Notes under the pieces: generated by a model
Database searches by the model: none
Told to the model about the DNA's origin: nothing
Seen by the model: the letters and a program-made list of their open reading frames with translations, nothing else
Origin: VGEM01 sp033764265
Lineage (GTDB): Bacteria > Pseudomonadota > Alphaproteobacteria > Rhodospirillales > Rhodospirillaceae
Length of the DNA: 22,921 nucleotides
Assembly (NCBI GenBank): GCA_033764265.1
Contig: JANRJB010000457.1
Coordinates: forward strand, 1 to 22,921
Direction: 5' to 3'
Shown here: positions 1 to 5,487 of the stretch, piece by piece
Numbering within the stretch: the first letter of the stretch is position 1
How the letters are laid out: the number at the start of each line of letters is the position of its first letter
Program-made: the position numbers and the translations under genes

Positions 1-27
1 CGCGTCGTCGGGGATGGGGTGCGTCAT
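1..27 (-). CDS. possible 5' end of a gene leaving the window
   Basis: On the minus strand an ATG at 27 opens a frame running off the left edge (MTHPIPDDA). A GAGG Shine-Dalgarno-like stretch lies about 7 bases upstream, and a terminator for glnA sits just before it, so a separate downstream gene on the same strand is plausible. Nine residues are not enough to identify a product. Confidence 0.4.
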
Positions 28-54
28 GGCCGGTCCTCGCGGCGCGGGAACGTC

Positions 55-95
55 GGAAAAAGAAAACGCCCCGGACCGGAGCGGCCCGAGGCGTT
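55..95 (-). terminator. rho-independent terminator downstream of glnA
   Basis: Read on the minus strand, AACGCC (95-90) pairs with GGCGTT (70-65), with an inner CGG/CCG pairing. The stem is followed by the T-rich run TTTTCTTTTT. It lies about 110 bases after the glnA stop and before the next possible minus-strand start, so it probably ends the glnB-glnA transcript. Confidence 0.75.
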
Positions 96-194
96 AGCAT
101 TGACGTTCAAAATGTGCGGGATTGCGCGGGTTTCGGCGGGCAGATTTCCGCCCTGAAACTCTAACGTTTCTCCGCTAATCGTTTGTAATACAGC

Positions 195-218
195 ACTATT
201 CTGCTCATGCTGAATAGT
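195..218. repeat. short inverted repeat over the glnA stop codon
   Basis: ACTATTC (195-201) and GAATAGT (212-218) form a perfect 7-bp inverted repeat around a 10-base loop that contains the glnA stop. No T-run follows on the minus strand, so it is not a classical terminator. It could be an mRNA 3'-end stabilising hairpin or chance. Confidence 0.35.
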
Positions 219-1614
219 ACCAGGCGTATTCCAGCGGGTGCGGGGTGATCTCGAGCTTCTTCACCTCGCCCATCTTCAGGTCGATGTAGCCGTCGATCAT
301 GTCGTCGGTGAACACGTCGCCGGCCTTCAGGAAGGCGCGGTCCTTGTTCAGGTTCTCGAGCGCTTCACGCAAGGACCCGCACACCGTTGGCACCTTCTTC
401 AGTTCTTCCGGCGGCAGCTCGTACAGGTTCTTGTCCATCGGGTCGCCCGGATGGATCTTGTTCTTGATGCCGTCGAGGCCGGCCATCAGCATCGCCGCGA
501 AGCCCAGGTACGGGTTCGAGGCCGGGTCGGGGAAGCGCACCTCGACGCGCTTGCCCTTGGGGCTCGCGACATACGGAATGCGGCACGAGGCCGAGCGGTT
601 GCGCGACGAGTACGCCAGCAGCACCGGCGCCTCGTAGCCCGGCACCAGACGCTTGTAGCTGTTGGTGGTGGCGTTGGTGAAGGCGTTGATGGCCTTGGCG
701 TGCTTGATGATGCCGCCGATGTAGTACAGGCACATGTCCGACAGGTCGGCATAGCCCGAGCCGGCGAACAGGTTCTTGCCGCCCTTCCACAAGGACTGGT
801 GGCAGTGCATGCCCGAGCCGTTGTCGCCGAACACCGGCTTGGCCATGAAGGTCGCGGTCTTGCCGTAGCTGTGCGCCACCATGTGCACGACGTACTTGTA
901 CAGCTGCATGTTGTCGGCGCACTTGATCAGCGTGTCGAACTTGATGCCGAGTTCGTGCTGGCTGGGCGCGACTTCGTGGTGGTGCTTTTCCATCACCACG
1001 CCCATGTCCTGCAGCACGGTCACCATCTCGGCGCGCAGGTCCTGGCTCTGGTCGACCGGCGCAACCGGGAAGTAACCGCCCTTGGGGCCGGGGCGGTGGC
1101 CCATGTTGCCCTCGTCGTAGCGCTTGCCCGAGTTGTAAGGGCCTTCCTCGCTGTCGAAGGCGTACGACATGTGGTTGGAGTCCGTGGTCCAGCGCACGTC
1201 GTCGAACACGAAGAACTCGGCCTCGGGGCCGAAGAACACGGTGTCGGCGATGCCCAGGCTGTCCATGTATTTCACCGCCGACTTGGCGATGCCGCGCGGG
1301 CAGCGGTTGTAGGGCTGGCCGGTCGACGGTTCGATCACGTCGCAGAACAGCACCATCAAGGGCTGCGCGGCGAACGGGTCCATGGTGGCGGTGGCCAGGT
1401 CGGGCTTCAGCTGCATGTCGGACTCGGCGATGTCCTTCCAGCCGGCGATCGACGACCCGTCGAACATGATGCCTTCGGTCAGCATCTCCTCATCGACGGT
1501 GGAGATGTGCTGGGCGGTGTGCTGCCACTTGCCCGCCGGGTTGGTGAAGCGGAAGTCGACGTACTTGACGTCCTTTTCCTTCATCATCTGCAGAATTTTC
1601 TTGGCGTCCGACAT
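205..1614 (-). CDS. glnA: glutamine synthetase type I (GlnA)
   Basis: Condenses ammonia and glutamate into glutamine using ATP; a cytoplasmic dodecamer and the central enzyme of ammonium assimilation. The 469-residue length is typical of GSI-beta. Visible signatures are FDGSS near residue 51, GPEAEFFVFDD near 129, NGSGMHCHQSLW near 265, the ATP-binding KRLVPGYEAPV near 321, and NRSASCRIP near 339. Tyr398 in NLYELPPEE matches the tyrosine that is adenylylated by GlnE, so this enzyme is likely under covalent control. The start ATG is preceded by an AGGAA ribosome site seven bases away. It lies 136 bp downstream of glnB on the same strand, the usual glnBA arrangement in alphaproteobacteria. Confidence 0.98.
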   Translation of the reverse strand: MSDAKKILQMMKEKDVKYVDFRFTNPAGKWQHTAQHISTVDEEMLTEGIMFDGSSIAGWKDIAESDMQLKPDLATATMDPFAAQPLMVLFCDVIEPSTGQPYNRCPRGIAKSAVKYMDSLGIADTVFFGPEAEFFVFDDVRWTTDSNHMSYAFDSEEGPYNSGKRYDEGNMGHRPGPKGGYFPVAPVDQSQDLRAEMVTVLQDMGVVMEKHHHEVAPSQHELGIKFDTLIKCADNMQLYKYVVHMVAHSYGKTATFMAKPVFGDNGSGMHCHQSLWKGGKNLFAGSGYADLSDMCLYYIGGIIKHAKAINAFTNATTNSYKRLVPGYEAPVLLAYSSRNRSASCRIPYVASPKGKRVEVRFPDPASNPYLGFAAMLMAGLDGIKNKIHPGDPMDKNLYELPPEELKKVPTVCGSLREALENLNKDRAFLKAGDVFTDDMIDGYIDLKMGEVKKLEITPHPLEYAWYYSA

Positions 1615-1750
1615 GGTTACGTTCCTGCCTTTCAGGTTCTCAGGTTGAGGTGTTCATCGGTCCGGTCGGGACCGTGCGCCGGCGGGGGTGGGGGCGTGCC
1701 GGCTGACGCCGTGAAACTGTCGCGAAGTCCTGGTTCGGGGTGCGCTCCGG

Positions 1751-2089
1751 TCAGATCGCGTCGGCGCCGCGCTCGCCGGTGCGGATGCGGATGGCGTCCT
1801 CGATGGTCGACACGAAAATCTTGCCGTCGCCGATGCGGCCGGTGTGGGCGGCCTTCTTGATGGCCTCGATGGCGCGGTCGAGCATGGAATCGTCCAGCAC
1901 GATCTCGATCTTCACCTTGGGCAGAAAGTCCACCACGTACTCCGCGCCGCGATACAGCTCGGTATGGCCCTTCTGCCGGCCGAAACCCTTGGCCTCGGTC
2001 ACGGTGATGCCTTGCAGGCCCACTTCGTGCAGCGCCTCTTTGACCTCATCAAGCTTGAAGGGCTTGATGACCGCTTCGATCTTTTTCAT
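1751..2089 (-). CDS. glnB: nitrogen regulatory protein PII (GlnB)
   Basis: Small trimeric signal protein that senses 2-oxoglutarate and ATP/ADP, and controls GlnE adenylylation of glutamine synthetase and NtrB. The 112-residue length is exact for the family. The T-loop (residues about 37-55) reads GRQKGHTELYRGAEYVVDF, with Tyr51 as the uridylylation site used by GlnD. It ends in GERGADAI, as GlnB-type PII proteins do. It is first in a minus-strand operon with glnA. The start is the first ATG and gives the canonical MKKIEAVIKPF N-terminus, although no strong Shine-Dalgarno is visible. Being next to glnA rather than amtB favours GlnB over GlnK. Confidence 0.97.
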   Translation of the reverse strand: MKKIEAVIKPFKLDEVKEALHEVGLQGITVTEAKGFGRQKGHTELYRGAEYVVDFLPKVKIEIVLDDSMLDRAIEAIKKAAHTGRIGDGKIFVSTIEDAIRIRTGERGADAI

Positions 2090-2196
2090 GTGCGTCGTCG
2101 TCCCGTCGTGGCCGCGTCCAACGTCCGCGGTGGCGCCGTTGTCGTTTTTGGTCTTGGCCCCGCCGGGCGGCTGCCGCAGCGAGGGCCCCCTTCCTA

Positions 2197-2212
2197 TTCA
2201 ATTTCCATGCCA
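2197..2212 (-). promoter_or_regulatory. candidate sigma-54 (-24/-12) promoter of glnB-glnA
   Basis: On the minus strand the sequence reads TGGCAT-GGAAA-TTGAA, against the sigma-54 consensus TGGCAC-N5-TTGCA: 9 of 11 defined positions match with correct spacing. The weak point is GA instead of GC at -12. A start near 2186 would leave a leader of about 100 bases before the glnB ATG. Sigma-54 control of glnBA is well established in related bacteria; its use here is inferred. Confidence 0.4.
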
Positions 2213-2296
2213 GTTTCCGGGCCGTTCGGAGAAAAGCGGAAAGCGTCCGGAATCAGGGCCCTAGCGGTTCCATCCACAGGGCGGCTCGACGCCCCA

Positions 2297-2348
2297 TGCC
2301 CAAGGAATGGGCAGATTGCCCAATTCATGCCCAGTGGCAGGTTGCCCG
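2297..2348. promoter_or_regulatory. TGCCCA half-site array upstream of glnB, possible NtrC enhancer
   Basis: TGCCCA at 2297 and TGGGCA at 2308 form a perfect dyad with a 5-base centre (AGGAA). Further TGCCCA copies start at 2317 and 2328, and TGCCCG at 2343. The first four starts are about 9-11 bases apart, close to one helical turn. The 6-N5-6 dyad beginning TGC and ending GCA has the geometry of NtrC sites (TGCACC-N5-GGTGCA), and it lies roughly 100-150 bases upstream of the candidate sigma-54 promoter. The rest of the 354-bp gap between glnB and the tRNA (2090-2443) shows no convincing gene. Confidence 0.4.
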
Positions 2349-2366
2349 GCCTTCGGCCGACCTTCC

Positions 2367-2396
2367 TTGACGGAGGCAAGGCGCGGGGATTAAGAA
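2367..2396 (+). promoter_or_regulatory. candidate promoter of tRNA-His
   Basis: TTGACG (2367-2372) is five of six to the sigma-70 -35 box. A weak -10 (TAAGAA, 2391-2396) follows after 18 bases, placing a start about 40 bases before the tRNA. The -10 is poor, so this is only a candidate. Confidence 0.35.
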
Positions 2397-2444
2397 CCGC
2401 GCGGTGGCCGAAGGGGCGATCCCAGCGGCCGCGTCGGCACTGCG

Positions 2445-2521
2445 GCGGGCGTAGCTCAGGTGGTTAGAGCATCTGGTTGTGGTCCAGAGGGTCGTGGGTT
2501 CGAGTCCCATCGCTCGCCCCA
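2445..2521 (+). tRNA. tRNA-His (anticodon GTG)
   Basis: A complete cloverleaf can be folded. The acceptor stem is GCGGGCG (2445-2451) with CGCTCGC (2511-2517), including one G-T pair. The D stem is GCTC/GAGC and the anticodon stem TCTGG/CCAGA, with loop TTGTGGT and anticodon GTG at 2479-2481. The T arm is GTGGG-TTCGAGT-CCCAT. CCA is encoded at 2519-2521. The discriminator is C (2518) and the base before position 1 is G (2444), exactly the G-1:C73 pair that identifies histidine tRNAs to HisRS. Confidence 0.97.
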
Positions 2522-2538
2522 GTCCGGCCAATTGTTGC

Positions 2539-2552
2539 GGTATTATAATACC
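2539..2552. repeat. AT-rich perfect palindrome GGTATTATAATACC
   Basis: A perfect 14-bp palindrome 17 bases after tRNA-His, conspicuous in GC-rich surroundings. It contains a consensus TATAAT on each strand, but no -35 box is found at the right distance on either strand. It could be an operator, a cryptic promoter core or a tRNA trailer hairpin. Confidence 0.5.
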
Positions 2553-2587
2553 ACAGCATTTTCGGTGCGATTTCGCCGGCGTCGGTG

Positions 2588-2615
2588 TTGACACCCTTGC
2601 CGCGATTCGTAGACT
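2588..2615 (+). promoter_or_regulatory. sigma-70 type promoter of rplM-rpsI
   Basis: Perfect TTGACA at 2588-2593, 16-base spacer, then TAGACT (four of six to TATAAT) at 2610-2615. The predicted start near 2622 gives a leader of about 60 bases before rplM. It is the best -35/-10 pair between the tRNA and rplM. Confidence 0.6.
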
Positions 2616-2682
2616 GCGCGCCGTCGTCGCAGGCCCTGCGGCCGGCCAAGAACAACCGCGCACACTTTCACGGACGCCTCCC

Positions 2683-3144
2683 ATGCAGACCATCCACGCC
2701 AAGCCCGCCGACGTTCAGCGGAAGTGGTACCTGATCGATGCCGAAGGCCTGATTCTGGGCCGCATGGCGGCGATCGTGGCCACCATCCTGCGCGGCAAGC
2801 ACAAGACCATGTACACCCCGCACATCGACACCGGCGACCATGTCGTCGTCATCAACGCCGAGAAGGTGAAGCTGACCGGCCGCAAGCTCGAGCAGAAGGT
2901 CTACCCCTGGCATTCCAGCCATCCGGGCGGCCTCAAGGTTCGCTCGGCCAAGCGCATCATGGCCGGCAAGTTTCCGGGCCGCATCATCGAGGCGGCGGTC
3001 GAACGCATGATGCCCAAGGACAGCCCGCTCGCGCGCGCGCAGATGAAGAAGCTGAAGGTTTATGCCGGGGCGGAACATCCGCACGCGGCGCAAAGCCCCG
3101 AGCCGCTCGACATCGCCGCCCGCAACCCCAAGAACAAGCGTTAA
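2683..3144 (+). CDS. rplM: 50S ribosomal protein L13
   Basis: Structural protein of the large ribosomal subunit, needed early in 50S assembly. The 153-residue product from ATG 2683 fits alphaproteobacterial L13. Recognisable segments are KWYLIDAEGLILGRMA near residue 13, LRGKHKTMYTPHIDTGDHV near 35, and NAEKVKLTGRK followed by HPGGLKVR in the middle. The frame is open further upstream through the tRNA, but the family N-terminus (MQTIHAKPADVQRKW) fixes this start. Ribosome-site complementarity is poor. rpsI follows after 32 bp, the standard rplM-rpsI pair, probably sharing the promoter at 2588. Confidence 0.98.
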   Translation: MQTIHAKPADVQRKWYLIDAEGLILGRMAAIVATILRGKHKTMYTPHIDTGDHVVVINAEKVKLTGRKLEQKVYPWHSSHPGGLKVRSAKRIMAGKFPGRIIEAAVERMMPKDSPLARAQMKKLKVYAGAEHPHAAQSPEPLDIAARNPKNKR

Positions 3145-3176
3145 TTCACGGGCGTCAAGGCCCGAACGAGGCACCC

Positions 3177-3650
3177 ATGGCCGAACCAACCAAGACTCTC
3201 GCCGATCTCAAGTCCGTCGTCGCCCCCGCGGCGGTGATCGCCGTCGAACCCAAGCGCGATGCGCAGGGGCGCTCCTACGCCACCGGCAAGCGCAAGGACG
3301 CGGTCGCCCGCGTCTGGATCAAACCGGGCAAGGGCCGCATCACCGTCAACGAGCGCGAGGTGGAAAAGTACTTCGCCCGGCCGGTGCTGCGCATGCTGAT
3401 CGCCCAGCCGTTCGTCGCCACCAACCGCGTCGGCGAGTTCGACGTGGTCTGCTCGGTGGCCGGCGGCGGCCTGTCGGGCCAGGCCGGCGCGGTGCGCCAC
3501 GGCATCTCCAAGGCGCTGACCTATTACGAACCGACGCTGCGTCCGGTGCTGAAAACCGGCGGCTTCCTGACCCGCGATTCGCGCACGGTCGAACGCAAGA
3601 AGTACGGCAAGCGCAAGGCCCGCCGCAGCTTCCAGTTCTCCAAGCGGTAG
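3177..3650 (+). CDS. rpsI: 30S ribosomal protein S9
   Basis: Small-subunit protein whose C-terminal tail reaches the P-site tRNA. The product is 157 residues. About 28 N-terminal residues (MAEPTKTLADLKSVV...) precede the conserved core, an extension common in alphaproteobacteria. The core shows YATGKRKDAVARVWIKPGKG and later LTRDSRTVERKKYGKRKARR, ending in the invariant FSKR. A GAGG ribosome site lies five bases before the ATG. It is followed by a strong terminator at 3678-3711, so rplM-rpsI forms a closed two-gene operon. Confidence 0.98.
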   Translation: MAEPTKTLADLKSVVAPAAVIAVEPKRDAQGRSYATGKRKDAVARVWIKPGKGRITVNEREVEKYFARPVLRMLIAQPFVATNRVGEFDVVCSVAGGGLSGQAGAVRHGISKALTYYEPTLRPVLKTGGFLTRDSRTVERKKYGKRKARRSFQFSKR

Positions 3651-3677
3651 ACTGGAACTTTCCTCGTTCGGCGATCA

Positions 3678-3711
3678 CAAAGGGGTTGGGATTTTTTCCC
3701 AGCCCCTTTTT
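3678..3711 (+). terminator. rho-independent terminator after rpsI
   Basis: AAAGGGGTTGGGA pairs with TCCCAGCCCCTTT through one G-T pair, with a TTTT loop and a closing T-run (3707-3711). It lies 28 bases after the rpsI stop. Its A-rich left side could also give weak termination for the minus-strand toxin operon arriving from the right. Confidence 0.9.
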
Positions 3712-3803
3712 GCCGTTTGCTTAAGGGCTCACCGCCTCTTGTCGGTCGCATCGGACAGTTGGCATTTCTCAACGAATGTTCAACGCCCGCGAAGGCGGCC
3801 GTC

Positions 3804-4109
3804 TTATTCAAGACGCTGGCGTTCAGGTAAGCGCGCGCCGTGCCGCACCTGCAGAATCGTCACGCGACCCGGGTCGACAGTGAAGATGATTCGATAGTGG
3901 CCAGAGAGAAGGTGTCGGATTTCGATATCGTCCAGCCCGTTTTCCGGGGCGAGGGGGCAACGTCTCGGCATCGTCATCAGGGTTTTCATCTTGGCGCGAA
4001 GACCCGCGACAAACTTGCGCGCCGCCGCGGGGTTGTCGCGGGCGATGTGGCGCAGAATCTTGTCGAGGTCCGCCTCGGCCGTCGGCGTGATGACGACGGT
4101 AAACTTCAT
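3804..4109 (-). CDS. ParE/RelE-superfamily toxin
   Basis: Predicted type II toxin of 101 residues with the ParE/RelE fold. Family pattern seen: a start MKFTVVITPTAEADLDKILRHIA, then DNPAAARKFVAGL, the MPRRCPLAPENG turn, RHLLSGHYRIIFTVD and the closing VTILQVRHGAR, which is the strand and basic end typical of ParE. ParE proteins poison gyrase and RelE proteins cleave mRNA; the sequence fits ParE better but does not prove the target. The start overlaps the antitoxin stop by four bases (ATGA, 4106-4109), so the pair is translationally coupled, antitoxin first. It belongs to the AT-richer accessory patch between rpsI and 5450. Confidence 0.85.
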   Translation of the reverse strand: MKFTVVITPTAEADLDKILRHIARDNPAAARKFVAGLRAKMKTLMTMPRRCPLAPENGLDDIEIRHLLSGHYRIIFTVDPGRVTILQVRHGARLPERQRLE

Positions 4110-4420
4110 TTGGTCGCAATGGCGCGTCCGGCTGGCGTCGCGCCGAGGATTCGGTTCTCCAGATCGCTCAGCGCTTCGTCCATGTCACGGGCACGCCCCG
4201 CGCGATGCTCGGCAATGCTGCGGCGCAAATCCATCAACCTGTCGGCTTCTTCGACGCGGTCCAGCAACTTTTCGTACGAAGCTGCGTCTTGGACCACGAT
4301 TTCCGCTTGGCCGTTGACCGTCAAAACGGCGGGTCGCCCCGTTTTCTTCAAACGCGCGATGGATTGTCGGGTCGTTCTTTGGAATTCGGTCAACGACTTG
4401 ATGTCTTTCAGGCGGAGCAT
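4106..4420 (-). CDS. Phd/YefM-family antitoxin
   Basis: Predicted labile antitoxin that binds the downstream ParE-like toxin and represses its own operon. The 104-residue product shows the PhdYefM N-terminal fold: LKDIKSLTEFQRTTRQSIARL, then GRPAVLTVNGQAEIVVQDAASYEKLL, and a charged helical C-terminus that would wrap the toxin. The frame can begin at 4444. I chose the ATG at 4420 because it has a GAGG ribosome site six bases upstream and gives the family start MLRLKDIKSL. It overlaps the toxin gene by ATGA. A near-palindrome upstream (4440-4457) is a likely autoregulatory operator. Confidence 0.85.
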   Translation of the reverse strand: MLRLKDIKSLTEFQRTTRQSIARLKKTGRPAVLTVNGQAEIVVQDAASYEKLLDRVEEADRLMDLRRSIAEHRAGRARDMDEALSDLENRILGATPAGRAIATK

Positions 4421-4439
4421 GGCGCGCCTCATGCGAATA

Positions 4440-4481
4440 AGCATCGAATTTCATGCTAATGCGGAGGCCGAGTTGCCGCAA
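4440..4481 (-). promoter_or_regulatory. candidate promoter and operator of the Phd/ParE operon
   Basis: On the minus strand a weak TTGCGG (4481-4476) and TAGCAT (4458-4453) are separated by 17 bases. The -10 falls inside an 18-bp near-palindrome, AGCATCGAATTTCATGCT on plus (4440-4457, 14 of 18 positions symmetric). An operator overlapping the -10 is the usual design for antitoxin autorepression. The -35 match is poor. Confidence 0.4.
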
Positions 4482-4642
4482 GCGCGTGCGCGACGCGCTC
4501 GCCGCGCCGCTGAAACCCGCCACCGAACGGGGCTCGTCACCGGATCGCCCGGCCCAGGCAACGATTTGAGCGCGGCTGTTTCGAAGTGGGCTCGAACCGT
4601 CCCCGTCACGCAACGTGCTGACATTGCCGACATGCCACGGGT

Positions 4643-4688
4643 GTTGGAGTAATTGACATCAGTGCGTCATGTTGGTATAAACTCCAAC
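4643..4688 (+). promoter_or_regulatory. strong promoter with operator repeats before the TumE-like gene
   Basis: TTGACA (4653-4658), exactly 17 bases, then TATAAA (4676-4681): nearly ideal sigma-70 boxes. GTTGGAGT (4643-4650) and ACTCCAAC (4681-4688) are perfect inverted copies flanking the promoter. A further GTTGG at 4671 pairs with the same right arm across the -10. The arrangement suggests an operator bound by the paired HTH antitoxin. The expected transcription start coincides with the ATG at 4689, so the mRNA may be leaderless. Confidence 0.7.
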
Positions 4689-4976
4689 ATGGATGCCGAG
4701 CTGTTGTTCCGTAAGCGCGAAGGGCTGTCGGAGACGGCGTTTGTCGAAGTGGTGATCTGGCGCGTGCCCGATCCCGTTCACGGCAGTGGACACGCCTTCA
4801 AGTATCGGTTCGCCTTGGTGGCGGATGGCGTTTGCGTGCTGCGCTACGACAACGAGGCGGGCAAGGGCGATCATAAGCACGTTGGCGAACGCGAGGTTCC
4901 TTATCGCTTTACCGACCTGGCGACCCTGCAGGCTGATTTTTGGAACGACGTTGAAATATGGAGGGCCGGACAGTGA
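4689..4976 (+). CDS. TumE-like (DUF6516-type) putative toxin
   Basis: A 95-residue protein whose pattern (AELLFRKREGL, FVEVVIWRVP, HAFKYRFALVADGVCVLRYDNEAGKGDHKH, then YRFTDLATLQADFWNDVE) matches small proteins annotated as TumE-family or DUF6516 toxins. Members are found next to a winged-helix partner. The mechanism is not settled, so function here is by family and context. The frame is open from a TTG at 4653, but that lies in the -35 box; the ATG at 4689 gives the conserved MDAELLFRKREG start. No ribosome site precedes it, consistent with a leaderless message. The next gene overlaps by four bases (GTGA). Confidence 0.7.
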   Translation: MDAELLFRKREGLSETAFVEVVIWRVPDPVHGSGHAFKYRFALVADGVCVLRYDNEAGKGDHKHVGEREVPYRFTDLATLQADFWNDVEIWRAGQ

Positions 4977-5317
4977 GGACCGTAACGCTCGGCGTATCTT
5001 CGATCGCGGAAACCAAACGTCAGATGGCCGCCGCTTTGGGTGGTGAGAAGCTTGGCGAGTTCATCAGCTTCGCCACCGTCGAGCTGTTATGGAAAGTGCT
5101 CACCGCCAAGCGGTGGGAAATCTTGCAGGCGATGACCGGGCAGGGCGAAATGGCCGTCCGAGAGATCGCCCGTCGCGTTGACCGCGACGTGAAGGCGGTC
5201 CATGGCGACGTCCAGGCGCTTTTGGTTGCAGGGGTGCTGGATCGCACCGCAAGCGGCCGCGTGATCTTTCCCTACGATGCGGTGCGTGTGGACTTCACCT
5301 TAAGGAAGGCGGCGTGA
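4973..5317 (+). CDS. HTH antitoxin/regulator paired with TumE-like toxin
   Basis: A 114-residue protein with a winged helix in its second half. LLWKVLTAKRWEILQAM begins the domain, AVREIARRVDRDVKAVHGDVQALLVAGVLDR is the helix-turn-helix and following helix, and GRVIFPYDAVRVDF is the wing. This resembles the HVO_A0114-type/MarR-like antitoxins found beside TumE proteins. I chose GTG 4973 because GGAGG (4960-4964) lies eight bases before it and it overlaps the toxin stop as GTGA; the ATG at 4958 would hide that ribosome site. Toxin-first order means the HTH protein probably represses from the operator at 4643-4688. A terminator follows at 5422. Confidence 0.75.
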   Translation: MRTVTLGVSSIAETKRQMAAALGGEKLGEFISFATVELLWKVLTAKRWEILQAMTGQGEMAVREIARRVDRDVKAVHGDVQALLVAGVLDRTASGRVIFPYDAVRVDFTLRKAA

Positions 5318-5421
5318 CGGCGAACAAGCCGCGGAAGACGCTTCGCAGATTTTCAACGAAATTCGATCAAGAGAAACAATACCGGCCAAAATCTTCCGCA
5401 CTGGACGCGCTCATTTGCGTT

Positions 5422-5452
5422 GGGCTCGCCGCTGGCGGGCCCCTTTTGTTTT
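5422..5452 (+). terminator. rho-independent terminator after the TumE/TumA-like operon
   Basis: GGGCTCGCC (5422-5430) pairs with GGCGGGCCC (5434-5442) over nine base pairs with one T-G pair and a GCT loop, followed by CTTTTGTTTT. It isolates the toxin-antitoxin operon from the downstream amidohydrolase gene. Confidence 0.8.
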
Positions 5453-5487
5453 GGTAGGCTCAGGGTCGTCGGTCAGGGGGGGCGGTG

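Noticed and set aside
238..1860. 540-codon plus-strand open frame opposite glnA
   Set aside because: Its translation is Val/His/Arg-rich, matches no family, and is the antisense shadow of a strongly conserved GC-rich glnA gene.
2464..2655. Open frames across tRNA-His and its downstream palindrome
   Set aside because: They translate the tRNA itself (for example the TRTHDP-like stretch), a well-known artefact, and have no family signature.
5318..5421. GCGGAAGA near 5331 and TCTTCCGC near 5392 as a large stem
   Set aside because: Eight-base arms separated by about 50 unstructured bases are likely chance. The compact hairpin at 5422-5442 with its T-run explains termination better.
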